Source: Sulfurovum sp. UBA4779 (GTDB lineage: Bacteria > Campylobacterota > Campylobacteria > Campylobacterales > Sulfurovaceae). From it: 64,000 nucleotides of DNA. The notes under the pieces were generated by a model. The model searched no databases, was not told where the DNA came from, and saw only the letters and a program-made list of their open reading frames with translations. A program made the translations under genes and the position numbers. Below are positions 53,151 through 61,990 of this stretch, piece by piece. The stretch lies in contig DHHF01000003.1 in the NCBI GenBank assembly GCA_002403155.1, forward strand, positions 1-64,000. The letters are read 5' to 3'. Numbering within the stretch: position 1 is the stretch's first letter; each line of letters starts with the position of its first letter.

Positions 53151-53636
53151 CTAGCAAGTCATAATCCCCCTTTTACCCCTTAACGCCTCCAGATAGCTCT
53201 CTGCTTCCGGATCACCCTCTTTCATCGACCACTCCGGAAACACTTTGGATTGCTCCTCTACAAACGGCCCCTCTTTTACTTCCATCAAAAAGGCATCATC
53301 ACTTTCGCAGACAATCGTGTGGATCACGTTTGGCTCTATCTCGACCATTGAGGTGCCCGAACCTTCCCCCATGGCGACCTCTTTCTGGATGCCTCCGTTC
53401 TCGTCAAAGATGATCAGCTTGACACTCCCCTGCAAGACGATAAAGAGTTCGGTCTGGTATCTATGCTCATGATAATGCGGCGGGATATAGCTCTCGCGCA
53501 GCATACAGATCAATACCTTTTGTACCGGTTCTTTGTGGGAGTTGTGGAGATTGAAGTGTGCCCTCTTTCTGGGTGCAGCCTCTGCCTCCGACCGAAGCTC
53601 CTCAAAGGTACTCTGATCAAAGATCCGGTAACTCAT
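53151..53636 (-). CDS. wbuC: WbuC-like cupin protein
   Basis: This 161-residue cupin-fold protein has the metal ligands PPHYHEHRYQTELFIVLQG and EPNVIHTIVCES, matching the WbuC family found behind FucNAc gene clusters (for example E. coli O26). Its exact chemistry is unknown; metal-dependent modification of the sugar chain is suspected. The ATG overlaps the wbuB stop as ATGA. The order fnlA-fnlB-fnlC-wbuB-wbuC matches that known cluster. Confidence 0.85.
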   Translation of the reverse strand: MSYRIFDQSTFEELRSEAEAAPRKRAHFNLHNSHKEPVQKVLICMLRESYIPPHYHEHRYQTELFIVLQGSVKLIIFDENGGIQKEVAMGEGSGTSMVEIEPNVIHTIVCESDDAFLMEVKEGPFVEEQSKVFPEWSMKEGDPEAESYLEALRGKRGIMTC

Positions 53637-54823
53637 TGAGGATCGGCTCCGGCCAGGATCTGCCGTGCGGCGGCCTGGACAGAGAAGCGCTCTTCCAGCA
53701 GTTTTCTGGCGTTATGCCCCACCCCTTCTCTGTACAGATCATCCAGCAGTTTTTTTGCATTGGCCAAAAACAGTTCGTCCTCCCCATTGACCGTGATGAG
53801 TCCGGCCCCGGCATCTTCCACAACCTCCTTAAGATCGTTCCCCGCGTTGATGCTCCCCAGGATCGGCAGCTCCTGCACCATGTACCCCAGCAGCTTGCCG
53901 GGGAAATTATGGGTGGAGTGGTCCCTGTGCAGGGTGAACAGCCCGATATCAAACGCTGCGAGCATCTGCTTGAACTCCTCCTGGGAGACAGAAGGCAGCA
54001 GGGTCATATTGTGCAGCTCCTCTTTCTCTATCGCCTCCCTGACAAGCTCCACCTCATCCCCCGCACCGACCAGAACAAAATGCGCTTTTGCTTCATTTTG
54101 CATCTGCTTTGCGAGTCTTACGATATTCATCATATCCTGCGCATGACCGATATTACCGCCATAGAAGTAGACGGTTTTATCTCTCAACCCCAGCTGCCCT
54201 TTATAGTCGGTTGTCGATTCAACCGGGGTATTGGCTGCCCAGTTGTAGAGGACTTCCGTCTTTTTGCCGTTCGTGACTTTCTCTTTGAACCACTCAAGGT
54301 TTTTTTGGGACATCAACCCGATCGTATCGGCACTCCGATAGTTCTTTTTCTCAAAAAAACGGAAATATTTCTCTATCTTCGAGCCTTCACGTATCAATCC
54401 CTGGTCCAAAGCCCACTGGGGGAAAAGATCGCGCAGTATGAGGTAGCTTGGTGCATTCCAAAGCGTTTTGAGACGGGATACCAGGCTCCCGAAAAAGATA
54501 GAAGGAGAGTAATAGACGATCAGATCATGCGGATGGCTTTGGAAATACGATGAGAGACTTCTCCATGCACGGTGGGAGAGCAGCGTCTCGTTGATCGCTC
54601 TTTTGACCTTGCCTACGTTCTTGATCTCCCCGCTTCGGAAACGGCAGACCGTGACACCGTCAAGCGTGCTGATCTCTCTTTTTGCTTTCAGTTTTGCAGA
54701 TGGCGTGACCACCGTCACCTCATGCCCCTGATCTTTCAGTTCACAGGCAAGCTCATGCATCATCTTCGCACCAACCTTGATACTCTCAGGCAGATAGTCA
54801 TCAATGATCAGACAGATACGCAT
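53633..54823 (-). CDS. wbuB: WbuB-like glycosyltransferase (GT4)
   Basis: This 396-residue GT-B enzyme probably transfers L-FucNAc to the growing lipid-linked unit. The GT4 pattern is visible: YYGGNIGHAQDMMNIVRLAKQM in the C-terminal domain and GAGLITVNGEDELFLANA near its end, with an N-terminal acceptor domain opening CLIIDDYLPESIKVGAKMMHELA. It follows fnlC by 5 bp and precedes wbuC. The name rests on the position and the overall similarity, not on a tested activity. Confidence 0.85.
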   Translation of the reverse strand: MRICLIIDDYLPESIKVGAKMMHELACELKDQGHEVTVVTPSAKLKAKREISTLDGVTVCRFRSGEIKNVGKVKRAINETLLSHRAWRSLSSYFQSHPHDLIVYYSPSIFFGSLVSRLKTLWNAPSYLILRDLFPQWALDQGLIREGSKIEKYFRFFEKKNYRSADTIGLMSQKNLEWFKEKVTNGKKTEVLYNWAANTPVESTTDYKGQLGLRDKTVYFYGGNIGHAQDMMNIVRLAKQMQNEAKAHFVLVGAGDEVELVREAIEKEELHNMTLLPSVSQEEFKQMLAAFDIGLFTLHRDHSTHNFPGKLLGYMVQELPILGSINAGNDLKEVVEDAGAGLITVNGEDELFLANAKKLLDDLYREGVGHNARKLLEERFSVQAAARQILAGADPQ

Positions 54824-54828
54824 TGAAA

Positions 54829-55953
54829 CTACTTTTTCCAGACATTACGATTGATATAGTCCGTATAGGAGAGGATGATCCTCAAGACCTTATCCGAGAC
54901 ATTCGGCATGCTATAATCGGCTACATGCCTCAACAGATCGGGGGTCTGGGTTTCGAGGACCCGCAGCCCTTGCAGTATGCGCTCTTTCTCAAGTCCTACC
55001 ATCATGACGGATGCTTCTTCCATCGCTTCGGGACGTTCATGTGCTTCACGTATGTTCAGGGCTGGAAATTTCAAGATAGAGGACTCTTCGCTGATCGTCC
55101 CGCTGTCACTGAGCACCGCTTTTGCATCCATCTGAAGTTTGACATAGTCATTAAAGCCCAGCGGCTTCATCAGCCTGACCAGCGGGATGAACGTCACCTC
55201 TTTCTCTTCGATCCGTTTTCTTGTTCGTGGGTGGGTCGAGACGATGATCGGCATCTGGTAGATCTCTGCCATAGCATTCAGTGTTTCCACCAAAGCATCG
55301 AAGGTCCTGTCACTTCCGATATTCTCTTCCCTGTGTGCCGAAACGACGAAGTATTTCCCTTTTTCCAAAGAGAGCTCGTTGACGATATTTGAAGCCCTGA
55401 TATCGTCCAGTTTGCTATGGATCACTTCATACATCGGGCTTCCCGTCTTGATGATCCGGTCAGCGGGCAACCCTTCGCGCAGGAGGTACTCTCTCGCGAT
55501 GTCGCTGTAGGTCAGGTTGATATCAGAAATATGATCGACGATCTTTCTGTTAGTCTCTTCGGGTACACGCTGATCGAAACAGCGGTTTCCCGCCTCCATA
55601 TGAAATATTGGAATCTGGCGTTTCTTCGCCGGGATGGCACAAAGACAGCTGTTCGTGTCTCCCAGTACCAGAAAGGCATCGGGCTTCACCTCGGCCAGCA
55701 GAGGATCGACCTTGATTAGGATATTGCCGATGGTCTCCGCAGCACTACCCAATGCGGCATTGAGAAAATGATCGGGTTTGCGCAGTCCGAAGTCTTTGAA
55801 AAAGACTTCGTTCAGTTCATAGTCATAGTTCTGCCCTGTATGCACGATGATCTGTTCGATCGCTTCCGACTCATCCAGTTTTTTTATGACCGCAGCCAAG
55901 CGGATGATCTCAGGTCTTGTTCCAACAACGGTCATTACTTTCAATTTACGCAT
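54829..55953 (-). CDS. fnlC: UDP-N-acetylglucosamine 2-epimerase type (FnlC)
   Basis: This 374-residue epimerase is the third enzyme that leads from UDP-GlcNAc to UDP-L-FucNAc; it inverts C2. The fold begins VVGTRPEIIRLAAVIKKL with the conserved PEI. HTGQNYDYELNEVFF, DTNSCLCA, HMEAGNRCFDQRVPEETNRKIVDH and SDSGTISEESSILKFPALNIR are all present, so the active site (Asp, Glu, His) is complete. It is the WbpI/CapG relative, and together with FnlA and FnlB it makes the whole sugar branch. Confidence 0.92.
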   Translation of the reverse strand: MRKLKVMTVVGTRPEIIRLAAVIKKLDESEAIEQIIVHTGQNYDYELNEVFFKDFGLRKPDHFLNAALGSAAETIGNILIKVDPLLAEVKPDAFLVLGDTNSCLCAIPAKKRQIPIFHMEAGNRCFDQRVPEETNRKIVDHISDINLTYSDIAREYLLREGLPADRIIKTGSPMYEVIHSKLDDIRASNIVNELSLEKGKYFVVSAHREENIGSDRTFDALVETLNAMAEIYQMPIIVSTHPRTRKRIEEKEVTFIPLVRLMKPLGFNDYVKLQMDAKAVLSDSGTISEESSILKFPALNIREAHERPEAMEEASVMMVGLEKERILQGLRVLETQTPDLLRHVADYSMPNVSDKVLRIILSYTDYINRNVWKK

Positions 55954-55954
55954 T

Positions 55955-57064
55955 TCACACCTTTAAAAAATATGTATCCGGATTTTCACGGTCGAAGCGC
56001 TCGTTCGCCCACAGCAGCAGTACCATCTCCGTATCTCCGGTATTGGTGATGTCGTGCGTATATCCGGGGATCATCTCGACGACCTCCATCTTTTTGTCGC
56101 TGACTTTATACTCGATGACCTCATCGCCGTGGATCTGGCGCAGTTTGATGCTGGCCTCCCCTTTGATGACGAGGAATTTCTCGTTTTTCGTGTTATGGTA
56201 GTGATTCCCACGCGTAATGCCAGGAGCCGTGGTCGAGATAGAGACCTGACCGCTGTCAAGGGTCTTGATAAACTCATAAAACGTACCCCGCTCATCCTGA
56301 TGCCCGTTCAGAGCATACGAAAAGCGGTCTGTCGGGAGAAAGCTGAGATAGGTCGCATACAATGCCCGCTCAAATCCCCTTCCTACGCGCGGTGTCAGCA
56401 GTGTTTCCCGGCTCTCTTTGAACGACACCAGCAGATCGCGTATCTCACCGAGACTTTTCCTGTAGACCGGAGAGACATCCCCATATACGGTTCCCGCTTT
56501 TCCGTTTTCCTCCAGATGTCGGACGAACTGATCCACGACATCATCGATGTAGACCAGGCTCAGTTCGACACTTTCGTCGTTGACTTGGAGGGGAAGATCA
56601 CGTGAGATATTGTGGCACCATGTCGCGATCACGGTGTTGTAGTTCGGACGTGACCATTTGCCGAACACATTGGGCAGGCGGTAGAGGTAGACCGTCGCTC
56701 CGCTGCGCTCTGCATACGCTTCCAGCGCTGCTTCTCCCTCCCGCTTGCTTTTGCCGTAGTCGTTGTCCCGCTCGGTCTGTACGGAAGAGCTCAGCAGTAC
56801 GGGGATCTTTCTGCCGCTCTGTTCTGCGAGATCGGCGATACGTCGGGTCAGGTCGCGGTTGCCTTCGTAGAACTCACCGACGTTCTCCGGACGGTTGACC
56901 CCCGCGAGGTGGAAGATGAAGTCAGCCTCCGCTACTTTGGACTCGAGACTCTCGGGGCTCTCGGAACGCGAAAAAGTATCGATCTCGATCCCTTCCATCC
57001 TCTCCAGCCGTTCGATCAGGTTTTTGCCGATAAAGCCCTGGCTTCCCGTAACCAATACACGCAT
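55955..57064 (-). CDS. fnlB: FnlB/CapF-like reductase with cupin domain
   Basis: This 369-residue bifunctional enzyme reduces and epimerises the FucNAc precursor. An N-terminal SDR domain (about 1-245) starts VLVTGSQGFIGKNL and has YGKSKREGE as the catalytic site. A C-terminal cupin domain (about 250-369) has GITRGNHYHNTKNEKFLVIKG and PGYTHDITNTGD with the metal histidines. This is the CapF layout. The start ATG overlaps the fnlA stop (TGATG). Confidence 0.92.
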   Translation of the reverse strand: MRVLVTGSQGFIGKNLIERLERMEGIEIDTFSRSESPESLESKVAEADFIFHLAGVNRPENVGEFYEGNRDLTRRIADLAEQSGRKIPVLLSSSVQTERDNDYGKSKREGEAALEAYAERSGATVYLYRLPNVFGKWSRPNYNTVIATWCHNISRDLPLQVNDESVELSLVYIDDVVDQFVRHLEENGKAGTVYGDVSPVYRKSLGEIRDLLVSFKESRETLLTPRVGRGFERALYATYLSFLPTDRFSYALNGHQDERGTFYEFIKTLDSGQVSISTTAPGITRGNHYHNTKNEKFLVIKGEASIKLRQIHGDEVIEYKVSDKKMEVVEMIPGYTHDITNTGDTEMVLLLWANERFDRENPDTYFLKV

Positions 57065-58089
57065 CACAGTACTCCGAACTCTTTCAGGTCGTCCTGTATC
57101 TCGCGCAGTTCCAGCAGCATCTCTTTCAACTCTGCTTCGTCGAGTCTATGGGTATTGTGCGAATGGTACTCGTGCGCCTGCGTCACGACCTCTTCCCCGT
57201 CCTCGACAAACTTGTTGTAGTTCAGGTCACGCGTATCGGCAGGGATGCGGTAGTAGTCCCCCATATCCACGGCTTTGACCATCTCTTCCTTGGTGAGCAG
57301 TGTCTCATAGAGTTTCTCTCCATGGCGTGTTCCGATGACGCTGACCTTATGCTCCGGTCTGCCCAGCATATTTTTCAAGGTATGCGCCAGCAGCTCGATC
57401 GTCGCTGCCGGTGCTTTCTGTACGAAGATATCCCCGTTCGTTCCGTGCTCGAATGCGAACAGCACCAGCTCGACCGCCTGATCGAGGCTCATCATGAAGC
57501 GCGTCATCGCCGGATCGGTGATCGTGATCTCCTGACCTTTGCGTATCTGGTCGATAAAGAGCGGGATGACCGACCCGCGCGAAGCCATCACGTTGCCGTA
57601 GCGGGTGCAGGCGATCATCGTCTCGTTGTCATCCAGGTTTCTGGATTTGGCTACGGCCACACGCTCCATCATCGCTTTGCTGATACCCATGGCGTTGATC
57701 GGGTAAACTGCCTTATCGGTGCTGAGGACGATCACCTTTTTCACTCCGGCATCTATCGCTTCATAGAGGACGTTCTCTGTCCCGATGACATTGGTCTTCA
57801 CTGCCTGCATCGGGTAGAACTCGCACGATGGCACCTGCTTCAGTGCCGCAGCATGGAAGACGAAGTCCACTCCCCTCATCGCATCTTTAACAGAGTTGCT
57901 GTCTCTCACATCTCCGAGGTAGAACTTCAGCTTCGGGTTGTTGTACTGCTTACGCATATCATCCTGTTTCTTCTCATCCCGTGAAAAGATACGGATCTCT
58001 TTGATATCAGTATCCAAAAACCTTCTAAGAACAGCATTCCCGAAAGAGCCTGTTCCTCCCGTGATCAGTAGTGTTTTTCCCTTAAACAT
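57064..58089 (-). CDS. fnlA: UDP-GlcNAc 4,6-dehydratase/5-epimerase (FnlA/CapE)
   Basis: This 341-residue SDR enzyme performs the first step to UDP-L-FucNAc: dehydration at C4-C6 with C5 inversion. The NAD loop is TGGTGSFGNAVLRRFL. YPINAMGISKAMMERV shows Met in place of the usual catalytic Tyr, as in WbjB/CapE/FlaA1 enzymes. Other motifs are HAAALKQVPSCEFYPMQAVKTN and ACTRYGNVMASRGSVIPLF. It starts inside the last codons of the upstream glycosyltransferase (8-bp overlap), so it is expressed with it. Confidence 0.93.
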   Translation of the reverse strand: MFKGKTLLITGGTGSFGNAVLRRFLDTDIKEIRIFSRDEKKQDDMRKQYNNPKLKFYLGDVRDSNSVKDAMRGVDFVFHAAALKQVPSCEFYPMQAVKTNVIGTENVLYEAIDAGVKKVIVLSTDKAVYPINAMGISKAMMERVAVAKSRNLDDNETMIACTRYGNVMASRGSVIPLFIDQIRKGQEITITDPAMTRFMMSLDQAVELVLFAFEHGTNGDIFVQKAPAATIELLAHTLKNMLGRPEHKVSVIGTRHGEKLYETLLTKEEMVKAVDMGDYYRIPADTRDLNYNKFVEDGEEVVTQAHEYHSHNTHRLDEAELKEMLLELREIQDDLKEFGVL

Positions 58090-59281
58090 TTTCTTCCTTT
58101 TGTAGATTTTTATTTTTTAATGGCTTGTTGAAAACCTGCCGATTTGCTTCCAGCAATTCTGGACTTGTCAATCGTTCAAGGACTTTTTGACGGATATGCT
58201 GTCGTTCTTGATATTTCTCATCAGATGTTCTCAAACTCATCCTTTCAATCACTTTGACAAAAGCACTCGTATCATCAAGAGAGATATCCCATCCCAATCC
58301 ATCATTCTCAAGATCTTTCCACGGTGTCTGATCGCTTATCAAAACCGGAGTTCCAACGCTCAGCGATTCCGCGATCACATGACCATAGTTTTCTCCACGG
58401 GTCGGGAACAAAAAAAGATCGTATTGCGCAAATGTCTTTGCCACATCATCTGGATGTGCCAATCCACAATAGTTTACGTCAATATTGGCTGGCAGTGAAC
58501 CTATCAACCCTTCGCATAGTGCCCAATATGCCTTATCTTCGATTGGCCCATATATGTCAAATTTGACTTTTGCTGCTACTTGTTTCAAAAGACGCAGAGC
58601 ATAATCAAGATTCTTCATCGGTGAAATACGTGATAAGAAAATCATGTGCAATCCCATATGATCTCTATCAGGTTGACTATCAGCAAAATTATCTTCGGAT
58701 ATTTTTGCCGGCAAATCAAGAGCCGTCACAATCGATTCACCCTGGATCCCAAATTCACGTTTGATATCATCAACTTCATGGGCGCTCGAAGCATGCCAAT
58801 AAATATTGCTGTAGATTCCGAACCATTTTGCAACTTTTATAAAAATGTTCTTTTTAAAATGTTTAAGTTGTATAGCCCCCTCGGAAAATTCTCCACGGGG
58901 AGCCAGCAGTACCGTTCTATTTTTTAAGCGGCCAATCCGACGTGCCAACAATGGCTTGAGGGTAAAAAGCGGATCAAAAAAACTGTTCAGATACATCAAA
59001 TCATGTGCTGTAGCATTGATAATATCTGTTATCCCACTCAAAGTCTGATTTTCAGGCGAGAGATAGAACACTTTTGCGCCTTGTATATCATTCCACTGGT
59101 TTACATTAATGTCTACATATGGTACCGTATCTCCCATATCACGATCACGCGTCACGATCCAAAATTCAAAATCATTACTGAGATGATCCACCATATTGGC
59201 AATTGTTCGCAGCGGACCGCCGGCTTTGTAGCCCGGGAGGTAATAACTGACGAATGTGAGAATTTTGGGTTTTAAAGTCAT
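58082..59281 (-). CDS. Glycosyltransferase (GT4 type)
   Basis: This 399-residue GT-B glycosyltransferase probably adds another sugar of the repeat unit. The N-terminal domain begins FVSYYLPGYKAGGPLRTIANMVD, a GT4-type entry. The C-terminal domain has RISPMKNLDYALRLLKQVAAKV and FPTRGENYGHVIAESLSVGTPVLISDQTPW, the EX7E region. Sugar donor unknown. It overlaps the Wzy-like gene (ATGA) upstream and fnlA downstream. DNA composition changes within it from AT-rich to GC-richer, coming from the Wzy side. Confidence 0.86.
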   Translation of the reverse strand: MTLKPKILTFVSYYLPGYKAGGPLRTIANMVDHLSNDFEFWIVTRDRDMGDTVPYVDINVNQWNDIQGAKVFYLSPENQTLSGITDIINATAHDLMYLNSFFDPLFTLKPLLARRIGRLKNRTVLLAPRGEFSEGAIQLKHFKKNIFIKVAKWFGIYSNIYWHASSAHEVDDIKREFGIQGESIVTALDLPAKISEDNFADSQPDRDHMGLHMIFLSRISPMKNLDYALRLLKQVAAKVKFDIYGPIEDKAYWALCEGLIGSLPANIDVNYCGLAHPDDVAKTFAQYDLFLFPTRGENYGHVIAESLSVGTPVLISDQTPWKDLENDGLGWDISLDDTSAFVKVIERMSLRTSDEKYQERQHIRQKVLERLTSPELLEANRQVFNKPLKNKNLQKEENV

Positions 59282-60531
59282 TTTATATTTCCTGAAAATT
59301 GTTCAATTGGATGCTTGTTAAGATTTTTATTTGAATAATTCATTAATGAAATTAACATTATCCAAAACACAAATGCATTGACATTACCTAAATAAAATAA
59401 CCATGATTCAAAGTTCACATGAATCAAGGATGATAAAACAATAACCAACAAGATCATATACATAAAATTATTTTTTAAATATTTAACTTTTCTAAATAAT
59501 GAAAAAACGATTACAGTCATTATCAAGACAATTAATGAACCAATAAAAATACCAAACTCTTCAAGAATTGACAATATCGTATTTCCTTTTTCAGTCTTAT
59601 CATCTATTGCTTGTTCTAAGTAGTTTCTAGAATTTATCCCATATCCCCACCCTGTATATAGTCTTGCTTCTATTCCTTTTAGTCGTTCATTCCAAAGAGC
59701 CTCTCTTGTAGAAAAAACATTGGTTGTATCCTGAAATTCATATTTACTCATAAAGTAACCTGTAATCAAGTTGGTCTTGCCATAATTAAACAATGAAATA
59801 AGTATTACAAATGTGCCTAACGATAACAATGTAAAATTTCTTATCGAATTTCTGCTCCATTTAAAATATGAAAAATAGATAAAGAAAAAAACTATAATTG
59901 CAAAAGACAATATGGCAGCTCTTGAATGAGTCAGAATCAATAAAAAAACTAAATTACTAAATAATAAAAATGAAGCTAATATATAAAGTTTATTTTGTAG
60001 AGATTTAATTTTCCACATGGTTGCAGGCAACATAAATAATGCGAGCAGTGCGCCAAAGGTATTGGCGTTAACAAAAATACTTTTAAAATTTCCCATTTCA
60101 AAAACTCTAGAATCACCTATTAAAATATAATAATCAGATATTAATGCAATAATTACACCGGTAAAAAGAAAAAAATTAAATATTAAATTTATGATTTTTT
60201 CAAATTTTAATACACCTACTAAAAAATAAATATCAAAAAAAATAATTAGCATGTAAAGCCCCCTAATCATACTATTCCATGGATCGGCCGAGAACAATGT
60301 ACCAAAAAAAATCATCAAAAAAAACATTACAATCAACAATTTCATAAATATATCTTTTCTTATTACTACAGAATTGTTTTTTATGTAAAAAATAGCTATT
60401 GCACCAATTATCAATAAGATAATATATTTAAAAGGCGTCAAAAATGTAAAATTGTACATATCAGAGTCTAAAGATAATAGAACGTTGACTATCAAAGATA
60501 AAGTTAATAATATTGATAATATTCTGATCAT
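59278..60531 (-). CDS. Wzy/O-antigen-ligase-like polytopic protein
   Basis: This 417-residue protein has ten to twelve hydrophobic helices and one large periplasmic loop (about 255-330) that contains REALWNERLKGIEARLYTGWGYG. It fits the O-antigen ligase/polymerase (Wzy_C) group, which joins repeat units or attaches the polymer to lipid A. Which of the two is not decided. Base composition is strongly AT-rich. It overlaps its upstream neighbour (ATGA). Confidence 0.8.
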   Translation of the reverse strand: MIRILSILLTLSLIVNVLLSLDSDMYNFTFLTPFKYIILLIIGAIAIFYIKNNSVVIRKDIFMKLLIVMFFLMIFFGTLFSADPWNSMIRGLYMLIIFFDIYFLVGVLKFEKIINLIFNFFLFTGVIIALISDYYILIGDSRVFEMGNFKSIFVNANTFGALLALFMLPATMWKIKSLQNKLYILASFLLFSNLVFLLILTHSRAAILSFAIIVFFFIYFSYFKWSRNSIRNFTLLSLGTFVILISLFNYGKTNLITGYFMSKYEFQDTTNVFSTREALWNERLKGIEARLYTGWGYGINSRNYLEQAIDDKTEKGNTILSILEEFGIFIGSLIVLIMTVIVFSLFRKVKYLKNNFMYMILLVIVLSSLIHVNFESWLFYLGNVNAFVFWIMLISLMNYSNKNLNKHPIEQFSGNIK

Positions 60532-60941
60532 TTTCTTACAAACCTTTTTATATCAATAAATACTTTTTTTATATATTGTCGGGCAACAACATAACTGACA
60601 AACCAAAATAAGATCAAGATATTTGCATAGAAATAGATATTATCGCTAAATTCACCTGTCATACCCAACCATGGTTGACGGTTAAAAATAAACTGTAGTA
60701 AAGGTAGTGTGCATAAAAATACTAAATTAAAAACCCAAAAAACTTTGTTAAATGAATATGAGGTTTTGTCTGAAAAAACTAAAAAAATTAAAGATAAAAT
60801 TATATTTATTACAAAAGTAACGATAACAAGTATTTCAGTACGATGGAAGTTAGAAAATCCAAAAAAATAAATTAACAAAAATAATAAAGCTGTTGTAAGC
60901 ATAATAAATAAATAAAATGTAGATTTTTGTATAATTGTCAT
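60528..60941 (-). CDS. Small membrane protein of the polysaccharide locus
   Basis: This 137-residue protein has four hydrophobic helices (for example LFIMLTTALLFLLIYFFG, ILVIVTFVINIILSLIFLVF, VFWVFNLVFLCTLPLLQFIF, ANILILFWFVSYVVARQYI) and a short basic end (KKVFIDIKRFVRK). It overlaps the Wzy-like gene by ATGA, so a role with it in the membrane, for example polymer length or complex formation, is possible. Very AT-rich. Not recognised. Confidence 0.65.
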   Translation of the reverse strand: MTIIQKSTFYLFIMLTTALLFLLIYFFGFSNFHRTEILVIVTFVINIILSLIFLVFSDKTSYSFNKVFWVFNLVFLCTLPLLQFIFNRQPWLGMTGEFSDNIYFYANILILFWFVSYVVARQYIKKVFIDIKRFVRK

Positions 60942-60976
60942 ATCAATATGTACTCCTGACTGATAAAATAAAAAAC

Positions 60977-61990
60977 TTACTTCTCATAACTACTTTTACT
61001 TGCAAAAGTATACTCAAAAGCTTCAGCTATGATGGATTTTGCTTTTTTAAAATCACATAAATCGACCGAATCGTTCAAACAGAGCAGTTGAAATCGCTGA
61101 TTTCGGATATAACTTGCAGCCATTTGACAATCTTTTTCTGTTGCTAACCCTATCATCAAGGAATCATTAACCCCTATAGGCTCAAACGTCCCTTTTGCTA
61201 ATTGCCAATAGCGAAATAAATATTGATTAACATTTCCGGCTTTTTTGAATTTTGTTTGACTTGTATTTAGCAGAACTTCTCTTTCTTTTTCCCAAACTTC
61301 CAAATAAGTGCTTTTTAAAAATGCGGCCGGTTGGTGTGGATCATAAAATCCTGTAAAGTCAGGCCAAGGCAACAAAAATAGTGTTCTAAATATCTTAGTG
61401 CCATATACGATATTGAACCATTTGAAAAAATTTTGCTTTATCGTTTGTTTTTTATTGAAATACTTTCCTATGATTTTTATATCGTCAATTAATGTATGCG
61501 CCAAATCATTTGAAGGAGAAATCACATTAGACACTGCTATATCCCTAGGTTTGCCATCTAAAAAAAATCTTTCTTTAGATGTTGGTTGCAACAAAAACGT
61601 ATCGTCATTGAAATAGACAAAATGCTCTGACAAACCGTCTATACGATGTAAATTTACTTCAATCGCTCTTGAATTAAACGTAGGTAAACAAGATTGATCC
61701 TCAAAAATATCCTCATGTAAGACAATGTTTAATTTTGGGTGGTTAGTATCCAGCCATTCTGGCAAATGACCATATGTAACAAAATGTATTTTATTTACCC
61801 ATGGAGCATACATTTCTATTGAACGAAACCAATATTGTAAATTATCCCAATCACGAAAACGTACTTCATTTTTATCACCGTTTTTGTCTATTGGGGCATA
61901 TCTATTAAAATCTTCTCTCCATTTTGGGTCATTTCCGTCAACCCACATAAGAATAAAATCGATTTTTATGTTTTTATTCATTGACATCAT
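60977..61990 (-). CDS. Stealth-family capsule polymerase/phosphotransferase
   Basis: This 337-residue Stealth protein (hexose-1-phosphate transferase type) shows the four conserved regions in order: KIDFILMWVDGNDPKW (CR1), EVRFRDWDNLQYWFRSIEMYAPWVNKI, then HFVYFNDDTFLLQPTS (CR2) and HQPAAFLKSTYLEVWEK (CR3), with a shorter CR4. Such enzymes make phosphodiester-linked capsule or exopolysaccharides. Its presence argues that the polymer has sugar-1-phosphate links. It overlaps the pyruvyl transferase gene. Confidence 0.9.
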   Translation of the reverse strand: MMSMNKNIKIDFILMWVDGNDPKWREDFNRYAPIDKNGDKNEVRFRDWDNLQYWFRSIEMYAPWVNKIHFVTYGHLPEWLDTNHPKLNIVLHEDIFEDQSCLPTFNSRAIEVNLHRIDGLSEHFVYFNDDTFLLQPTSKERFFLDGKPRDIAVSNVISPSNDLAHTLIDDIKIIGKYFNKKQTIKQNFFKWFNIVYGTKIFRTLFLLPWPDFTGFYDPHQPAAFLKSTYLEVWEKEREVLLNTSQTKFKKAGNVNQYLFRYWQLAKGTFEPIGVNDSLMIGLATEKDCQMAASYIRNQRFQLLCLNDSVDLCDFKKAKSIIAEAFEYTFASKSSYEK

